From assembly GCF_039696035.1 (NCBI RefSeq), contig NZ_CP155567.1, positions 943,501 to 1,007,500 of the forward strand: 64,000 bases of DNA, given 5' to 3'. The notes beneath the pieces are model-generated. The model searched no databases, had not been told where the DNA came from, and worked only from the letters and a program-made list of their open reading frames with translations. This DNA comes from Microbulbifer sp. SAOS-129_SWC (GTDB taxonomy: Bacteria > Pseudomonadota > Gammaproteobacteria > Pseudomonadales > Cellvibrionaceae). Shown here piece after piece: positions 44,768-53,800 of this stretch; the stretch's first letter is position 1, and each line of letters begins with the position of its first letter. A program made the translations under genes and the position numbers.

Positions 44768-45051
44768 CGACCCTGTGTGACATCTATCGCAGCCCCCGGC
44801 GCGAGGAAATGTATCTTTACACCGACAAGCGCGAGGGCCTGAAGCGGGTGCCGGAAAAGCTGCTGGAAATGTTCGGCAAGCCGCAACACCTGACAACCCT
44901 GCTGCTGGCTCCGGAGAAAAAGCTCGCCCGTGCCGATGCTGCGCGAGTGCTGGAGGAGATCCTCGCGCGCGGCTACTACCTGCAGATGCCGCCGGTACAG
45001 GAAGACGAGATGCGCTCGATCGCCGCGCTGAACAGCAAGTTGCAGCGCTGA
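44764..45051 (+). CDS. ycgL: YcgL domain protein (DUF709)
   Basis: A 95-residue cytoplasmic protein starting [38 protein letters not shown], the highly conserved YcgL pattern, with the C-terminal RGYYLQMPP. It overlaps rnd by four bases and is followed four bases later by ycgN, the usual rnd-ycgL-ycgN order. Biochemical role is not established; the link to rnd suggests an RNA-related function. Confidence 0.95.
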   Translation: [95 protein letters not shown]

Positions 45052-45054
45052 GCC

Positions 45055-45516
45055 GTGGCCGCAGACAAGCCTTTCTGGCAGCGCAAGACCCTTGCCGAGA
45101 TGAGCCGCGACGAGTGGGAATCCCTTTGCGATGGCTGTGGGCGCTGTTGCCTGCACCGGTTGGAAGACGAGGACAGCGGCAGGGTCTACACCACCAATGT
45201 GGCCTGCCGTCTGCTGGACAGCCACTCCTGCCAGTGCAGCGATTACCGCAATCGCCGGCAGCAGGTGCCCGACTGTATCCAGCTGCGCGAACAGGATCTG
45301 GCCCGCTTCGACTGGTTGCCGCACAGCTGTGCCTACCGCACCCTCGCCGACGGGCGGCCGCTGGCCGATTGGCACCCGCTGGTCAGCGGTCGTGCGGAAT
45401 CCGTGCATGAGGCCGGCATTTCGGTGCGCGGCTGTGTCGTCAGCGAGGAACTGGTGCACCCGGACGATTTCGAAGAACATATCGTCACCTGGGTGGCGGA
45501 TGATCCCAACCTGTGA
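45055..45516 (+). CDS. ycgN: YcgN family cysteine-cluster protein (UPF0260)
   Basis: A 153-residue protein with a GTG start three bases after ycgL. A YkgJ-type cysteine cluster (Cys25, Cys28, Cys31, Cys32, Cys51, Cys59, Cys61, Cys74; [12 protein letters not shown]) probably binds zinc or an iron-sulfur centre. The sequence then runs through [26 protein letters not shown] and the C-terminal HIVTWV typical of the family. Function unknown. Coupled to rnd and ycgL. Confidence 0.93.
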   Translation: MAADKPFWQRKTLAEMSRDEWESLCDGCGRCCLHRLEDEDSGRVYTTNVACRLLDSHSCQCSDYRNRRQQVPDCIQLREQDLARFDWLPHSCAYRTLADGRPLADWHPLVSGRAESVHEAGISVRGCVVSEELVHPDDFEEHIVTWVADDPNL

Positions 45517-45553
45517 AAAGCGTCGGCGCATAGGCTTTTCAGAGGAATTAATA

Positions 45554-45574
45554 ATGTTGAATGGTGAAAATTAG
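45554..45574 (+). other. Six-codon upstream ORF (MLNGEN)
   Basis: ATGTTGAATGGTGAAAATTAG begins eight bases after AGGA and its TAG directly abuts the ATG of the next gene (TAGATG). The downstream gene has no other obvious ribosome site, so its translation may depend on termination-reinitiation at this mini-ORF. Not a protein gene in the normal sense. Confidence 0.4.
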
Positions 45575-45955
45575 ATGCCCGAAGATTATCGATTAGCCTG
45601 GATGATTTACGCTGCCGGCACCGTGGTACTGCTGGCGGCAGGCTGGTGGTTTATGCGCAAGTGGCGCTGGGGTTGGCTGCGCCACACCCTGTTGCTGGTC
45701 TTCGCCGTGTCACTGCTGGTACCGGCCCGCAGCACCGCGCCCGATGCACCGCTGACGCCGGTGCTGCCATTGTTTGCCTACCAGACATTGTTCGAGGACA
45801 ACGGCGCTGAACCCGAAGTGATCGCCAATCTGGTGTTTGCCGCCGGCGGCACCTTCGCGCTGATGACGGTCTGGGGGCTGTTCGCTCTGTATCTCGGCCA
45901 TCGCCGCGAAAAACGCCGCCAGTTCGACGAAGATCCCTATTTTAGCGAGCGCTGA
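45575..45955 (+). CDS. Conserved-looking three-helix membrane protein
   Basis: 126 residues with membrane helices at about 8-27, 33-50 and 84-106, and a basic/acidic cytoplasmic tail (GHRREKRRQFDEDPYFSER). A periplasmic loop (APDAPLTPVLPLFAYQTLFEDNGAEPEVI) joins helices 2 and 3. I do not recognise a named family. Its place after ycgN and before the MoxR/VWA genes is the only clue; no function is offered. Start chosen as the ATG abutting the six-codon upstream ORF. Confidence 0.75.
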   Translation: MPEDYRLAWMIYAAGTVVLLAAGWWFMRKWRWGWLRHTLLLVFAVSLLVPARSTAPDAPLTPVLPLFAYQTLFEDNGAEPEVIANLVFAAGGTFALMTVWGLFALYLGHRREKRRQFDEDPYFSER

Positions 45956-46217
45956 AGCGCGCGTTATCCCCCCGCTGCGGCTCCCCGTGTGCCCACTGCT
46001 GTGGGCCCGGAAGCCGATCAATGGCGCCCCATTCCTTCCTCTCCATCACGGTCTCCGGCGACAACTGCTATATCTATAGGGCTGGTTTCGGCCTGGGGCG
46101 AGACCTGTCTCGCGACCAACCACAATAGAACAATGCCGCACCTTGCGGCGCACAAACCCGCCCCACCGCCGCGCAATGGGCCCGGTACAAGGGGCCGCCC
46201 TGGCAGAAGGAATACGG

Positions 46218-46919
46218 ATGCTCGATCATCTGCTTATTTTGAGCGCAGTCATGCTGGTTTCCGGGATACTCGGTGGCCTGGTCAACTATTACCAGATGCT
46301 GTTTACCGAAGAGGATCCGGCGGGCCTCGCACGCTGCCTGATCATGGGGTTGTGTGGCGCCTTGATGGTGCCGATCTTCCTGCAGTTTACCCAGAGCGAC
46401 CTGTTGATCGAGATCCAGGGCGACCCGTCGCGGTTGCTGCTGTTCACCGGTTACTGCCTGATCGCGGCGATCGCCTCGCGTATGTTCGTATTCAACGCCG
46501 CGCGCCGCCAGCTGCGCGACGCGAGTATCGCGCGGGCGCGGGTGGAAAACCTGGAGCAGGAGCTGCGCGCCATGCAGCTGGAGATGATGCCGCTGCTCGA
46601 ACATGAGATCGAGGGCGATCCGGAGCAGGGGCCCACACTGGATTTCAACCAGATCCGCAAACTGGACGATAACGCCCTGCACGTGCTCAGCCTGCTCAAT
46701 AATGGCGACTGCGTGTTCCGCTCCCTGACCGGCATGGTGCAGGAGGGCGGTATGGAAACCAATTCCGCGGCCCGCGCCCTCAATAGCCTGCTGGTACTGG
46801 AAATGGTGGGCAAGATCCACAGCCATCTCGGCATCCGCTGGTATATCACCGACAAGGGCCGCCAGGTCGTGCACCGCCGCAGCACCGCAGCGGCGGATGG
46901 TCGTGTCGTCAGCGGGTGA
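46218..46919 (+). CDS. Three-TM protein with cytosolic winged-helix domain
   Basis: A 233-residue protein. Helices lie at about 4-26 (VSGILGGLVNYY), 40-58 (MGLCGALMVPIFLQF) and 73-93 (GYCLIAAIASRMF), then a charged coiled coil at 95-130 and a winged-helix-like domain at 145-222 (ALHVLSLLNNGDCVFRSLTGMV, ALNSLLVLEMVGKI, WYITDKGRQVV). The membrane part resembles the three-helix module annotated elsewhere as YEATS-associated helix-containing protein, by my recollection; the C-terminus differs. A membrane-tethered DNA- or protein-binding sensor is possible. GAAGGAA precedes the ATG at 46218. Confidence 0.72.
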   Translation: MLDHLLILSAVMLVSGILGGLVNYYQMLFTEEDPAGLARCLIMGLCGALMVPIFLQFTQSDLLIEIQGDPSRLLLFTGYCLIAAIASRMFVFNAARRQLRDASIARARVENLEQELRAMQLEMMPLLEHEIEGDPEQGPTLDFNQIRKLDDNALHVLSLLNNGDCVFRSLTGMVQEGGMETNSAARALNSLLVLEMVGKIHSHLGIRWYITDKGRQVVHRRSTAAADGRVVSG

Positions 46920-47012
46920 TCTGACCACTCAAATTGTTGCGATTTGCCTTTGGCACCCCCTCGCCTGATCACTTAGTATTCGCCTTTCCCGAATGTGAAT
47001 ACGAGAGTGACG

Positions 47013-47858
47013 ATGAAATTTACCGGCACCGACAGCTATGTCGCCACCGATGACCTGCAGATGGCCGTCAACGCGGCGGTGACACTGCAGCGCCCGCTGC
47101 TGATCAAGGGCGAGCCGGGCACCGGCAAGACTCTGCTCGCGGAAGAGGTGGCCAGCAGCCTGGGCTTGAAGCTGATCCAGTGGCATATCAAATCCACCAC
47201 CAAGGCGCAGCAGGGGCTGTACGAGTACGATGCGGTCTCGCGCTTGCGGGATTCCCAGCTGGGCGTGGACCGGGTGCACGATATCGCCAACTACGTCAAG
47301 CGCGGCAAGCTGTGGGAGGCCTTTGCCGCGGATGAGCAGGTGGTGCTGCTGATCGACGAGATCGACAAGGCGGATATCGAATTTCCCAACGACCTGCTGG
47401 TAGAGCTCGATCGCATGGAGTTCTTTGTCTACGAAACCGGCGAGACGGTGAAGGCGAAGCAGCGCCCGATTGTCATCATCACCTCGAACAATGAAAAAGA
47501 ACTGCCGGACGCTTTCCTGCGCCGCTGCTTTTTTCACTACATCAGCTTCCCCGATCGCGACACCATGCACAAGATCGTGGATGTGCACTACCCGGACATC
47601 AAGCGTCAGCTGGTGGCGGAGGCGATGGACATTTTCTTCCAGCTGCGCGATGTGCCGGGCCTGAAGAAAAAGCCCTCCACCTCGGAACTGATCGATTGGC
47701 TGAAACTGCTGCTGGCCGACGACATTCCCGAGGAAGTGCTGAAAAACCGTGATAGCAGCAGCGCGATTCCGCCGCTCTACGGCGCCCTGCTGAAAAATGA
47801 GCAGGACGTGCATATGCTCGAGCGCCTGGCATTTATGGCGCGCCGCGACCGCCGCTAA
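47013..47858 (+). CDS. MoxR-family AAA+ ATPase
   Basis: A 281-residue AAA+ protein with Walker A GEPGTGKT at 33-40, Walker B VVLLIDEIDK at 110-119 and the MoxR insert KSTTKAQQGLYEYDAVSRLRD. NNEKELPDAFLRRCFFHYISFP provides sensor 1 and arginine-finger residues. It pairs with the VWA-domain gene 106 bases downstream. MoxR-VWA pairs act as chaperones or metal-insertion machines on a partner complex that is not identifiable here. ATG at 47013 (MKFTGTDSY) follows GAGAG. Confidence 0.93.
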   Translation: MKFTGTDSYVATDDLQMAVNAAVTLQRPLLIKGEPGTGKTLLAEEVASSLGLKLIQWHIKSTTKAQQGLYEYDAVSRLRDSQLGVDRVHDIANYVKRGKLWEAFAADEQVVLLIDEIDKADIEFPNDLLVELDRMEFFVYETGETVKAKQRPIVIITSNNEKELPDAFLRRCFFHYISFPDRDTMHKIVDVHYPDIKRQLVAEAMDIFFQLRDVPGLKKKPSTSELIDWLKLLLADDIPEEVLKNRDSSSAIPPLYGALLKNEQDVHMLERLAFMARRDRR

Positions 47859-47874
47859 AAGGCCTCCTCCTCGC

Positions 47875-47933
47875 AGGAGTCTGCCCCGCAGGCGAATACC
47901 CACTCGCCGGGTGCGCCCGCGGGGCAGGCTCCT
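47875..47933. repeat. REP-like palindrome, copy 3
   Basis: The arm at 47875-47889 (AGGAGTCTGCCCCGC) is inverted at 47919-47933 with one mismatch (GCGGGGCAGGCTCCT), followed by ACAG as in the copy at 16438-16514. It sits between the MoxR and VWA genes, inside what should be one transcript. Confidence 0.75.
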
Positions 47934-47964
47934 ACAGAACAATGCCGGAACACCCGATAGAACC

Positions 47965-49146
47965 ATGCTGATAGGTTTTTTTCTCAACCTGCGCCGCTAC
48001 AAGCTGCCGGTGTCGGTCACCGAACTGCTGTCCCTGATCGAGGCGCTGCAGCAGCGCCTCGCGTTTGCCGACCTCGACGATTTCTATTTCCTCGCCCGCA
48101 CTTGCCTGGTCAAGGACGAAAAGCACTTCGACAAATTCGACCGCGCCTTCGCGGCCTATTTCCAGGAGCTGGAAACGCTCGACGACATTCTCGAGCAGAT
48201 AATTCCCGAAGAATGGGTGCGCGCGGAGTTCCTGAAACAGCTGAGCGACGAGGAAAAGGCGAAGATCGAGAGTCTCGGCGGCCTCGAAAAGCTGCTGGAG
48301 GAATTCCAGAAACGTCTCGAGGAACAGAAGGAACGCCACAGTGGCGGCAACCGCTGGATCGGCACCGGTGGCACCAGCCCGTTCGGCAATAGCGGTTACC
48401 ACCCGGAGGGCATCCGCGTTGGCGGCACCAGCCGCAACAAGTCCGCGGCCAAGGTATGGGAGAAGCGCCAGTTCCGGAATCTGGACGACAGCGTGTCGCT
48501 GGGCACGCGCAATATCCAGGTGGCGCTGCGCAAACTGCGCAAGTTCGCCCGCAGCGGCGCGGCGGAAGAACTGGATCTGGACGACACCATCACTTCCACC
48601 GCGCGCAACGCCGGCCTGCTGGATATCAAGATGGTGCCGGAGCGCCACAATGCGGTGAAGGTGCTGATCTTTTTCGATGTGGGTGGCTCCATGGATCCGT
48701 ATGTGCGCGTGTGCGAAGAACTGTTTTCCGCCTGCCGCAGCGAGTTCAAGCACCTGGAATACTTCTATTTCCACAACTTTATTTACGAACAGGTGTGGAA
48801 AGACAACCAGCGCCGTTTCCGCGAAAGCACGCCGCTGCTGGAGGTGTTGCGCACCTATGGCAGGGATTACAAGGTGATCTTTGTCGGCGACGCGTCGATG
48901 GCACCCTACGAAATCAGCAGTCGCTACGGCAGTGTCGAGCATATGAACGAGGAGCCCGGCGCGACCTGGATGCAGCGGGTCACCGAGACGTTCGGCAACC
49001 TGGTGTGGTTGAATCCGGTGGGGGAGGATTACTGGCAGTACACCGCCAGTATCGGCATGACCCGCAAGCTGGTCGACGATCACATGTACCCGATGACGCT
49101 GGAGGGCATGGACCGGGCCATCGCCTATCTGGTCAAGGGGCGCTAG
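47965..49146 (+). CDS. VWA domain-containing protein, CoxE-like
   Basis: A 393-residue partner of the MoxR ATPase. The N-terminal helical part (1-120) starts MLIGFFLNLRRYKLPVS. A Gly-rich linker follows (GGNRWIGTGGTSPFG, 127-141), then a von Willebrand A domain from about 230 with the metal-site motif DVGGSMD (Asp238 to Asp244). The canonical MIDAS is DxSxS; here the first Ser is Gly, a variant common in CoxE-like proteins. The C-terminus has VFVGDASMAPYE-like strands (FVGDASMAPYE). The start at 47965 keeps the conserved N-terminus although its ribosome site is weak. Confidence 0.9.
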   Translation: MLIGFFLNLRRYKLPVSVTELLSLIEALQQRLAFADLDDFYFLARTCLVKDEKHFDKFDRAFAAYFQELETLDDILEQIIPEEWVRAEFLKQLSDEEKAKIESLGGLEKLLEEFQKRLEEQKERHSGGNRWIGTGGTSPFGNSGYHPEGIRVGGTSRNKSAAKVWEKRQFRNLDDSVSLGTRNIQVALRKLRKFARSGAAEELDLDDTITSTARNAGLLDIKMVPERHNAVKVLIFFDVGGSMDPYVRVCEELFSACRSEFKHLEYFYFHNFIYEQVWKDNQRRFRESTPLLEVLRTYGRDYKVIFVGDASMAPYEISSRYGSVEHMNEEPGATWMQRVTETFGNLVWLNPVGEDYWQYTASIGMTRKLVDDHMYPMTLEGMDRAIAYLVKGR

Positions 49147-49208
49147 CGCGTTGTGCGAGTGATGCAGGCGCGGCCGGCAGCCGCGACCTGCACGGGCAAC
49201 TGCTTGAT

Positions 49209-50687
49209 TCAATCTCCGGAAAAATGCCGCGGCGGGGTGCCTTCGTGGTCGGCGGTAATACCGATTTCCTCTTTGGTGGTCGGCTTGACCTCGGTATGCA
49301 CCTCTTCCGCACCATGCATCCAGTCCACCAGTTTGTTGCGCAGGAAGAACAATAGGATGCCCGCTACGATTGCGGCCAGCGCCACGCCACCGAAAGTCTC
49401 CAGCGGGCCGTTTTCACCCACCAGCTTACCGATTTCTGCCGCGCCCTTGTTGGCGATACCGATAAATGCGAACCACAGCCCCATCATCAGCGACATGTAG
49501 CGCAGCGGCGACAGCTTGGTGACCATCGACAGGCCGATCGGCGACAGGCACAGCTCGCCCACCGTGTGGAAGATATAGGCAACCACCAGCCACCAGGGGC
49601 TCGCCTTGATAGTTTCGGAATCGCCGATCTGCAATGCTGCACCACACATGGACACGAAGCCGAGACCGAGGAAAACCAGGCCCATGCTGAATTTGGTCGG
49701 CGAGTCGGGTTCGCGGTCACCGAGGCCCACCCACAGGCTGGCCATGATCGGCGCGAGGATGATGATAAACAGCGGGTTGACCATCTGCAGCCAGCTGGCC
49801 GGGATCTCGAAGCCGAAGATATGCAGGTCGGTGTTGTACTTGGCGAACAGGTTCATGGAGCCGGCGGCCTGCTCGAAGCCGGTCCAGAACACCACGGTGA
49901 ACAGGCCGAGAATCAGGATCACCTTGATGCGGTCGCGCTCCTCTGGCGTCAGCGGCTTGTGCTTGTCCACCGCGGATTTTTTCAGCCCCAACCTGGCGGC
50001 GGGTTTCTGGCCGATATCGCCCAGGTAATGCTGCGACTTCAGCAACTGCAGGATCACGCCCAGCAGCATGCCGATACCGGCGATGGTAAAGCCCAGCTGG
50101 TAATTGATTTTCTCGCCGATCCAGCCCACGACGAGATAGCCGAGAATCGAGCCGATATTGATCCCCATGTAGAAGATGGTGAAGGCGGTGTCACGGCGCT
50201 TGTCGCCCTCGTCGTAGAGGTCGCCGACCATGGTGGAGATATTCGGTTTGAAAAAGCCGTTGCCGACAATCATCAGCGCCAGGCCCAGCCACAGGAAGTA
50301 GATCTCGGTGCCGTCGGGTAGCCAGCTGTGCGGGAAACCGAGGGCGAACTGCCCGAGCATCATCAGCAGGCCGCCGACGATAATGCAGCGCCGCTGCCCC
50401 CAGACATTATCCGCAATCCAGCCACCGGCGACCGGCGTCAGGTAGACCAGCATCGCGTACCAACCCAGGTAGCTCAGGGCCTTGTCCTGCAGATCCTTGT
50501 CAGAGAGCTGTTCCCAGCCGAATACCGCCGCGGTGGCCGCCGAAGTCAGGTAGAGCACGAAGATACCGCGCATACCGTAGTAACTGAGGCGTTCCCACAT
50601 CTCGGTGCCGAACAGGAGGTAGAGTCCCTTGGGGTGACCGAGCATTTCTCCCGCGGCGGCTGGGGGCTTGGGCTTCTGATCTTGCAT
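49209..50687 (-). CDS. POT/PTR2-family proton-dependent oligopeptide transporter (2)
   Basis: A 492-residue paralogue of the carrier at 17599-19125, with ExxER at Glu29-Arg33 (EMWERLSYYGMRGIF), the PTR2 region YMGINIGSILGYLVVGWIGE and FWTGFEQAAGSMNLF. A hydrophilic linker between the two six-helix bundles carries GLKKSAVDKHKPLTPEERDR. The start MQDQKPKPPAAAGEM at 50687 follows AGAGGT; the upstream extension is Arg-rich and unconserved. Convergent with the VWA gene, divergent from hrpA. Imports small peptides with protons. Confidence 0.93.
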   Translation of the reverse strand: MQDQKPKPPAAAGEMLGHPKGLYLLFGTEMWERLSYYGMRGIFVLYLTSAATAAVFGWEQLSDKDLQDKALSYLGWYAMLVYLTPVAGGWIADNVWGQRRCIIVGGLLMMLGQFALGFPHSWLPDGTEIYFLWLGLALMIVGNGFFKPNISTMVGDLYDEGDKRRDTAFTIFYMGINIGSILGYLVVGWIGEKINYQLGFTIAGIGMLLGVILQLLKSQHYLGDIGQKPAARLGLKKSAVDKHKPLTPEERDRIKVILILGLFTVVFWTGFEQAAGSMNLFAKYNTDLHIFGFEIPASWLQMVNPLFIIILAPIMASLWVGLGDREPDSPTKFSMGLVFLGLGFVSMCGAALQIGDSETIKASPWWLVVAYIFHTVGELCLSPIGLSMVTKLSPLRYMSLMMGLWFAFIGIANKGAAEIGKLVGENGPLETFGGVALAAIVAGILLFFLRNKLVDWMHGAEEVHTEVKPTTKEEIGITADHEGTPPRHFSGD

Positions 50688-50833
50688 GGGGTTACCTCTG
50701 GCTGGAGCCGCAGCCACGGCGCGAAACAGTTTTCTACGCAGTGGCGTCCTGGCGCGAATTGCGTCATCGCAGTGAGTATAGTTCAGCGCCAGCCTGGTCA
50801 CGCCCGCGCCGTGAATCACACGCCGGCGGCAGG

Positions 50834-50839
50834 TATAAT
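50834..50839 (+). promoter_or_regulatory. Candidate -10 box for hrpA
   Basis: TATAAT followed by GCGCCG, 28 bases before the ATG. The -35 position shows no clear TTGACA. The same -10 plus GC-rich initial region occurs at 12436 and 40351. Confidence 0.45.
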
Positions 50840-50866
50840 GCGCCGTTTGCGGTTCGCACCTGAATT

Positions 50867-53800
50867 ATGAGTCACACCCAAGCCAGTCCCGATCCCAAAG
50901 TCCTGGAGGCGCAGCTCGAGCAGTGCATGGCGAGCGACAGCGCGCGCCTCGCCAAGACGCTGGCCAGCGCGCGGCGGCGCCTGCGCGAGGGCAAGCCCGC
51001 GGACCGCCTGTTGACCAAGCTGGCGCGGGAGCTGGAAACCTCCGCGGCGCTGGCGGCGGAGCGCCGGCGGCAATTGCCGGCGATCACCTGGCCGGAAGGG
51101 CTGCCGGTGGTGGCGCGACGCGACGAGATCGCCGCGCTGATCGACAAGCACCAGGTGGTCGTGGTGGCCGGTGAGACCGGCTCCGGCAAGACTACCCAGC
51201 TGCCCAAGGTGTGCCTGGAGCTGGGGCGCGGCGTGTTCGGCCAGATCGGCCACACCCAGCCGCGGCGTATCGCCGCGCGCACCGTGGCCAACCGCATCGC
51301 CGAGGAACTGGGCCAGCCGCTGGGCAGCTCGGTGGGCTACCAGGTGCGCTTTACCGACCACAGCACCGAGCACACCCACGTCAAACTGATGACCGACGGC
51401 ATCCTGCTGGCGGAAATCCAGCGCGATCCACTGCTGAGTAAATACGACACGCTGATCATCGACGAGGCCCACGAGCGCAGCCTCAATATCGACTTCCTGC
51501 TCGGTTACCTGAAAACCCTGCTGCCGCGGCGGCTGGACCTGAAGCTGATCATCACCTCGGCCACCATCGACCTGCAGAAATTCTCCCGCCACTTCGACGA
51601 TGCGCCGATTATCGAGGTGTCCGGGCGCACCTACCCGGTGGATATCCACTACCGGCCGCCGGCGGATGCCGACGCCGACCTGAGCGCGCAGGTGATCGAG
51701 GCCGTGGAAGAACTGCTGCGCGAGGAGAAGGGCAGCGGCAGGCGCGGCGGCGATATCCTGGTGTTTATGAGTGGCGAGCGAGAGATCCGCGAGTGCCACA
51801 AGGCGCTGCGCGATGCGCAGTTGCCGCAGCTGGAAGTGCTGCCGCTGTATGCGCGCCTGAGTCTGGCCGAGCAGAACAAGGTATTCCACGGCCATAAGGG
51901 CCGCCGGATTGTGCTCGCGACCAACGTGGCCGAGACCTCGATCACCGTGCCTGGTATCCGCTATGTGATCGATCCCGGCACCGCGCGCATCAGCCGCTAC
52001 AGCTACCGCAGCAAGATCCAGCGCCTGCCGGTGGAGGCCATTTCCCAGGCCAGCGCCAACCAGCGCGCCGGCCGCTGCGGCCGGGTTAGCGCCGGTGTGT
52101 GCGTGCGCCTGTATGAGGAGCGCGATTTCGAGCAACGGGCGGAATTTACCGATGCGGAAATCCTGCGTACCAACCTGGCTGCGGTCATCCTGCAGATGTT
52201 GCAGCTGAAGATCGGCGACATTCGCGATTTCCCGTTTGTCGACCCGCCGGACCAGCGCCTGATCAACGACGGCTACAAACTGCTGCAGGAACTGCAGGCG
52301 GTAGATGGGCGCGGTCGCGTGACCCCGCAGGGGCGTGCGCTGGCGCGCCTGCCGCTGGATCCGCGCCTGGGGCGTATGCTGCTGGCGGCCGCCGAGGCGG
52401 ACTGCCTGCACGAGCTGCTGATTGTCGTCAGCGCACTGGCGGTACAGGATCCGCGCGAGCGCCCGGCGGAAAAGCGCCAGGCGGCGGATGAGAAACATCG
52501 CCAGTGGCAGCACGAGCAGTCCGATTTCCTGTCCTTCGTGCTGCTGTGGCAGGCGTTCGAGGCCCAGCGCCAGGAACTGAGCCAGAACCAGCTGCGCAAA
52601 TGGTGCCAGAAAAACTTCCTGTCCTGGATGCGCATGCGCGAGTGGCGCGACATCCACTACCAGTTGCGCGTGGCCTGCAAGCAGCTGGAACTGCGTGAAA
52701 ATCGCGAACCCGGCGACGAGGCGTCCAGCTACGCGGCCGTGCACCGCGCGATCCTGCCGGGCCTGCTGGACAATATCGGCCTGCGCGACGAGAACAGGGA
52801 ATTTATCGGTTGCCGCAACCGCCGCTTCCATATATTTCCCGGGTCCGGCCAGTTCAAGAAGCCGCCGCGCTGGGTGGTGGCCGGGCAGCTGCTGGAGACC
52901 AGCCGCCTGTTTGCACACACCGTTGCCAAGATAGAACCCGACTGGGTACTGGCCGCCGCCGAACACCTGGTCAAACGTAATTATTTCGAGCCCCACTACG
53001 ATGCCCGCGCCGGCCAGGTGATGGCGTTTGAAAAAATCTCCCTGTACGGCCTGGTGCTGGTGGAGAAGCGCCGCATCCACTTCGGCAAGCTGGACCCCGA
53101 GACCGCGCGCGCGGTGTTTATCCGCCAGGCCTTGGTGGAGCAGCGCTACCGCGGCAAGGGCAGGTTCTTCAAACACTATCAGGATGTGCTCGCCGAGCTC
53201 GAGGATCTCGAAGCCAAGTCGCGCCGGCGCGATATCGTCGTCGACGACGAGGTGGTGTACCAGTTTTTCGACGAGCGGCTGCCGACAGAGATCGTCAACC
53301 TGGCCGGCTTCGAGCACTGGCGCAAGCAGGCCGAGCAGGGCGACCCGCAACTGTTGTTTATTCCGCGCGAACTGCTGATGCAGCAGAGCGCCGATCACGT
53401 CGGTGAGGCGCAGTTCCCCGACGAGCTGCAGGCGGGTGGTATCGAGTTCCCGCTCAGCTACCACTTCGAACCGGGTAGCCCCGCCGACGGGGTCAGCCTG
53501 CAGGTGCCGGTTGGTGCGCTGCACCAGGTGCCCGCGGCGCGGCTGTCGTGGCTGGTGCCGGGTCTGCTGCGCGACAAGTGCATCGCACTGGTCAAGGGAC
53601 TGCCCAAGCAGTGGCGCAAGGTTTTCGTGCCGGTCCCGGCGGCGGTGGACCGCGCTCTGCCGCGCATGCAGGCGGGCAATACGCCGCTGTGGCAGTTGCT
53701 GGCGAAAGAGCTGCAGCGGCAGACCGCGCAGCAGTTGCCGGACGAGGCCTGGGAGTCTGCCGAACAGGCGCTGGAGGATTTCTACCGGTTCAATATCCAG

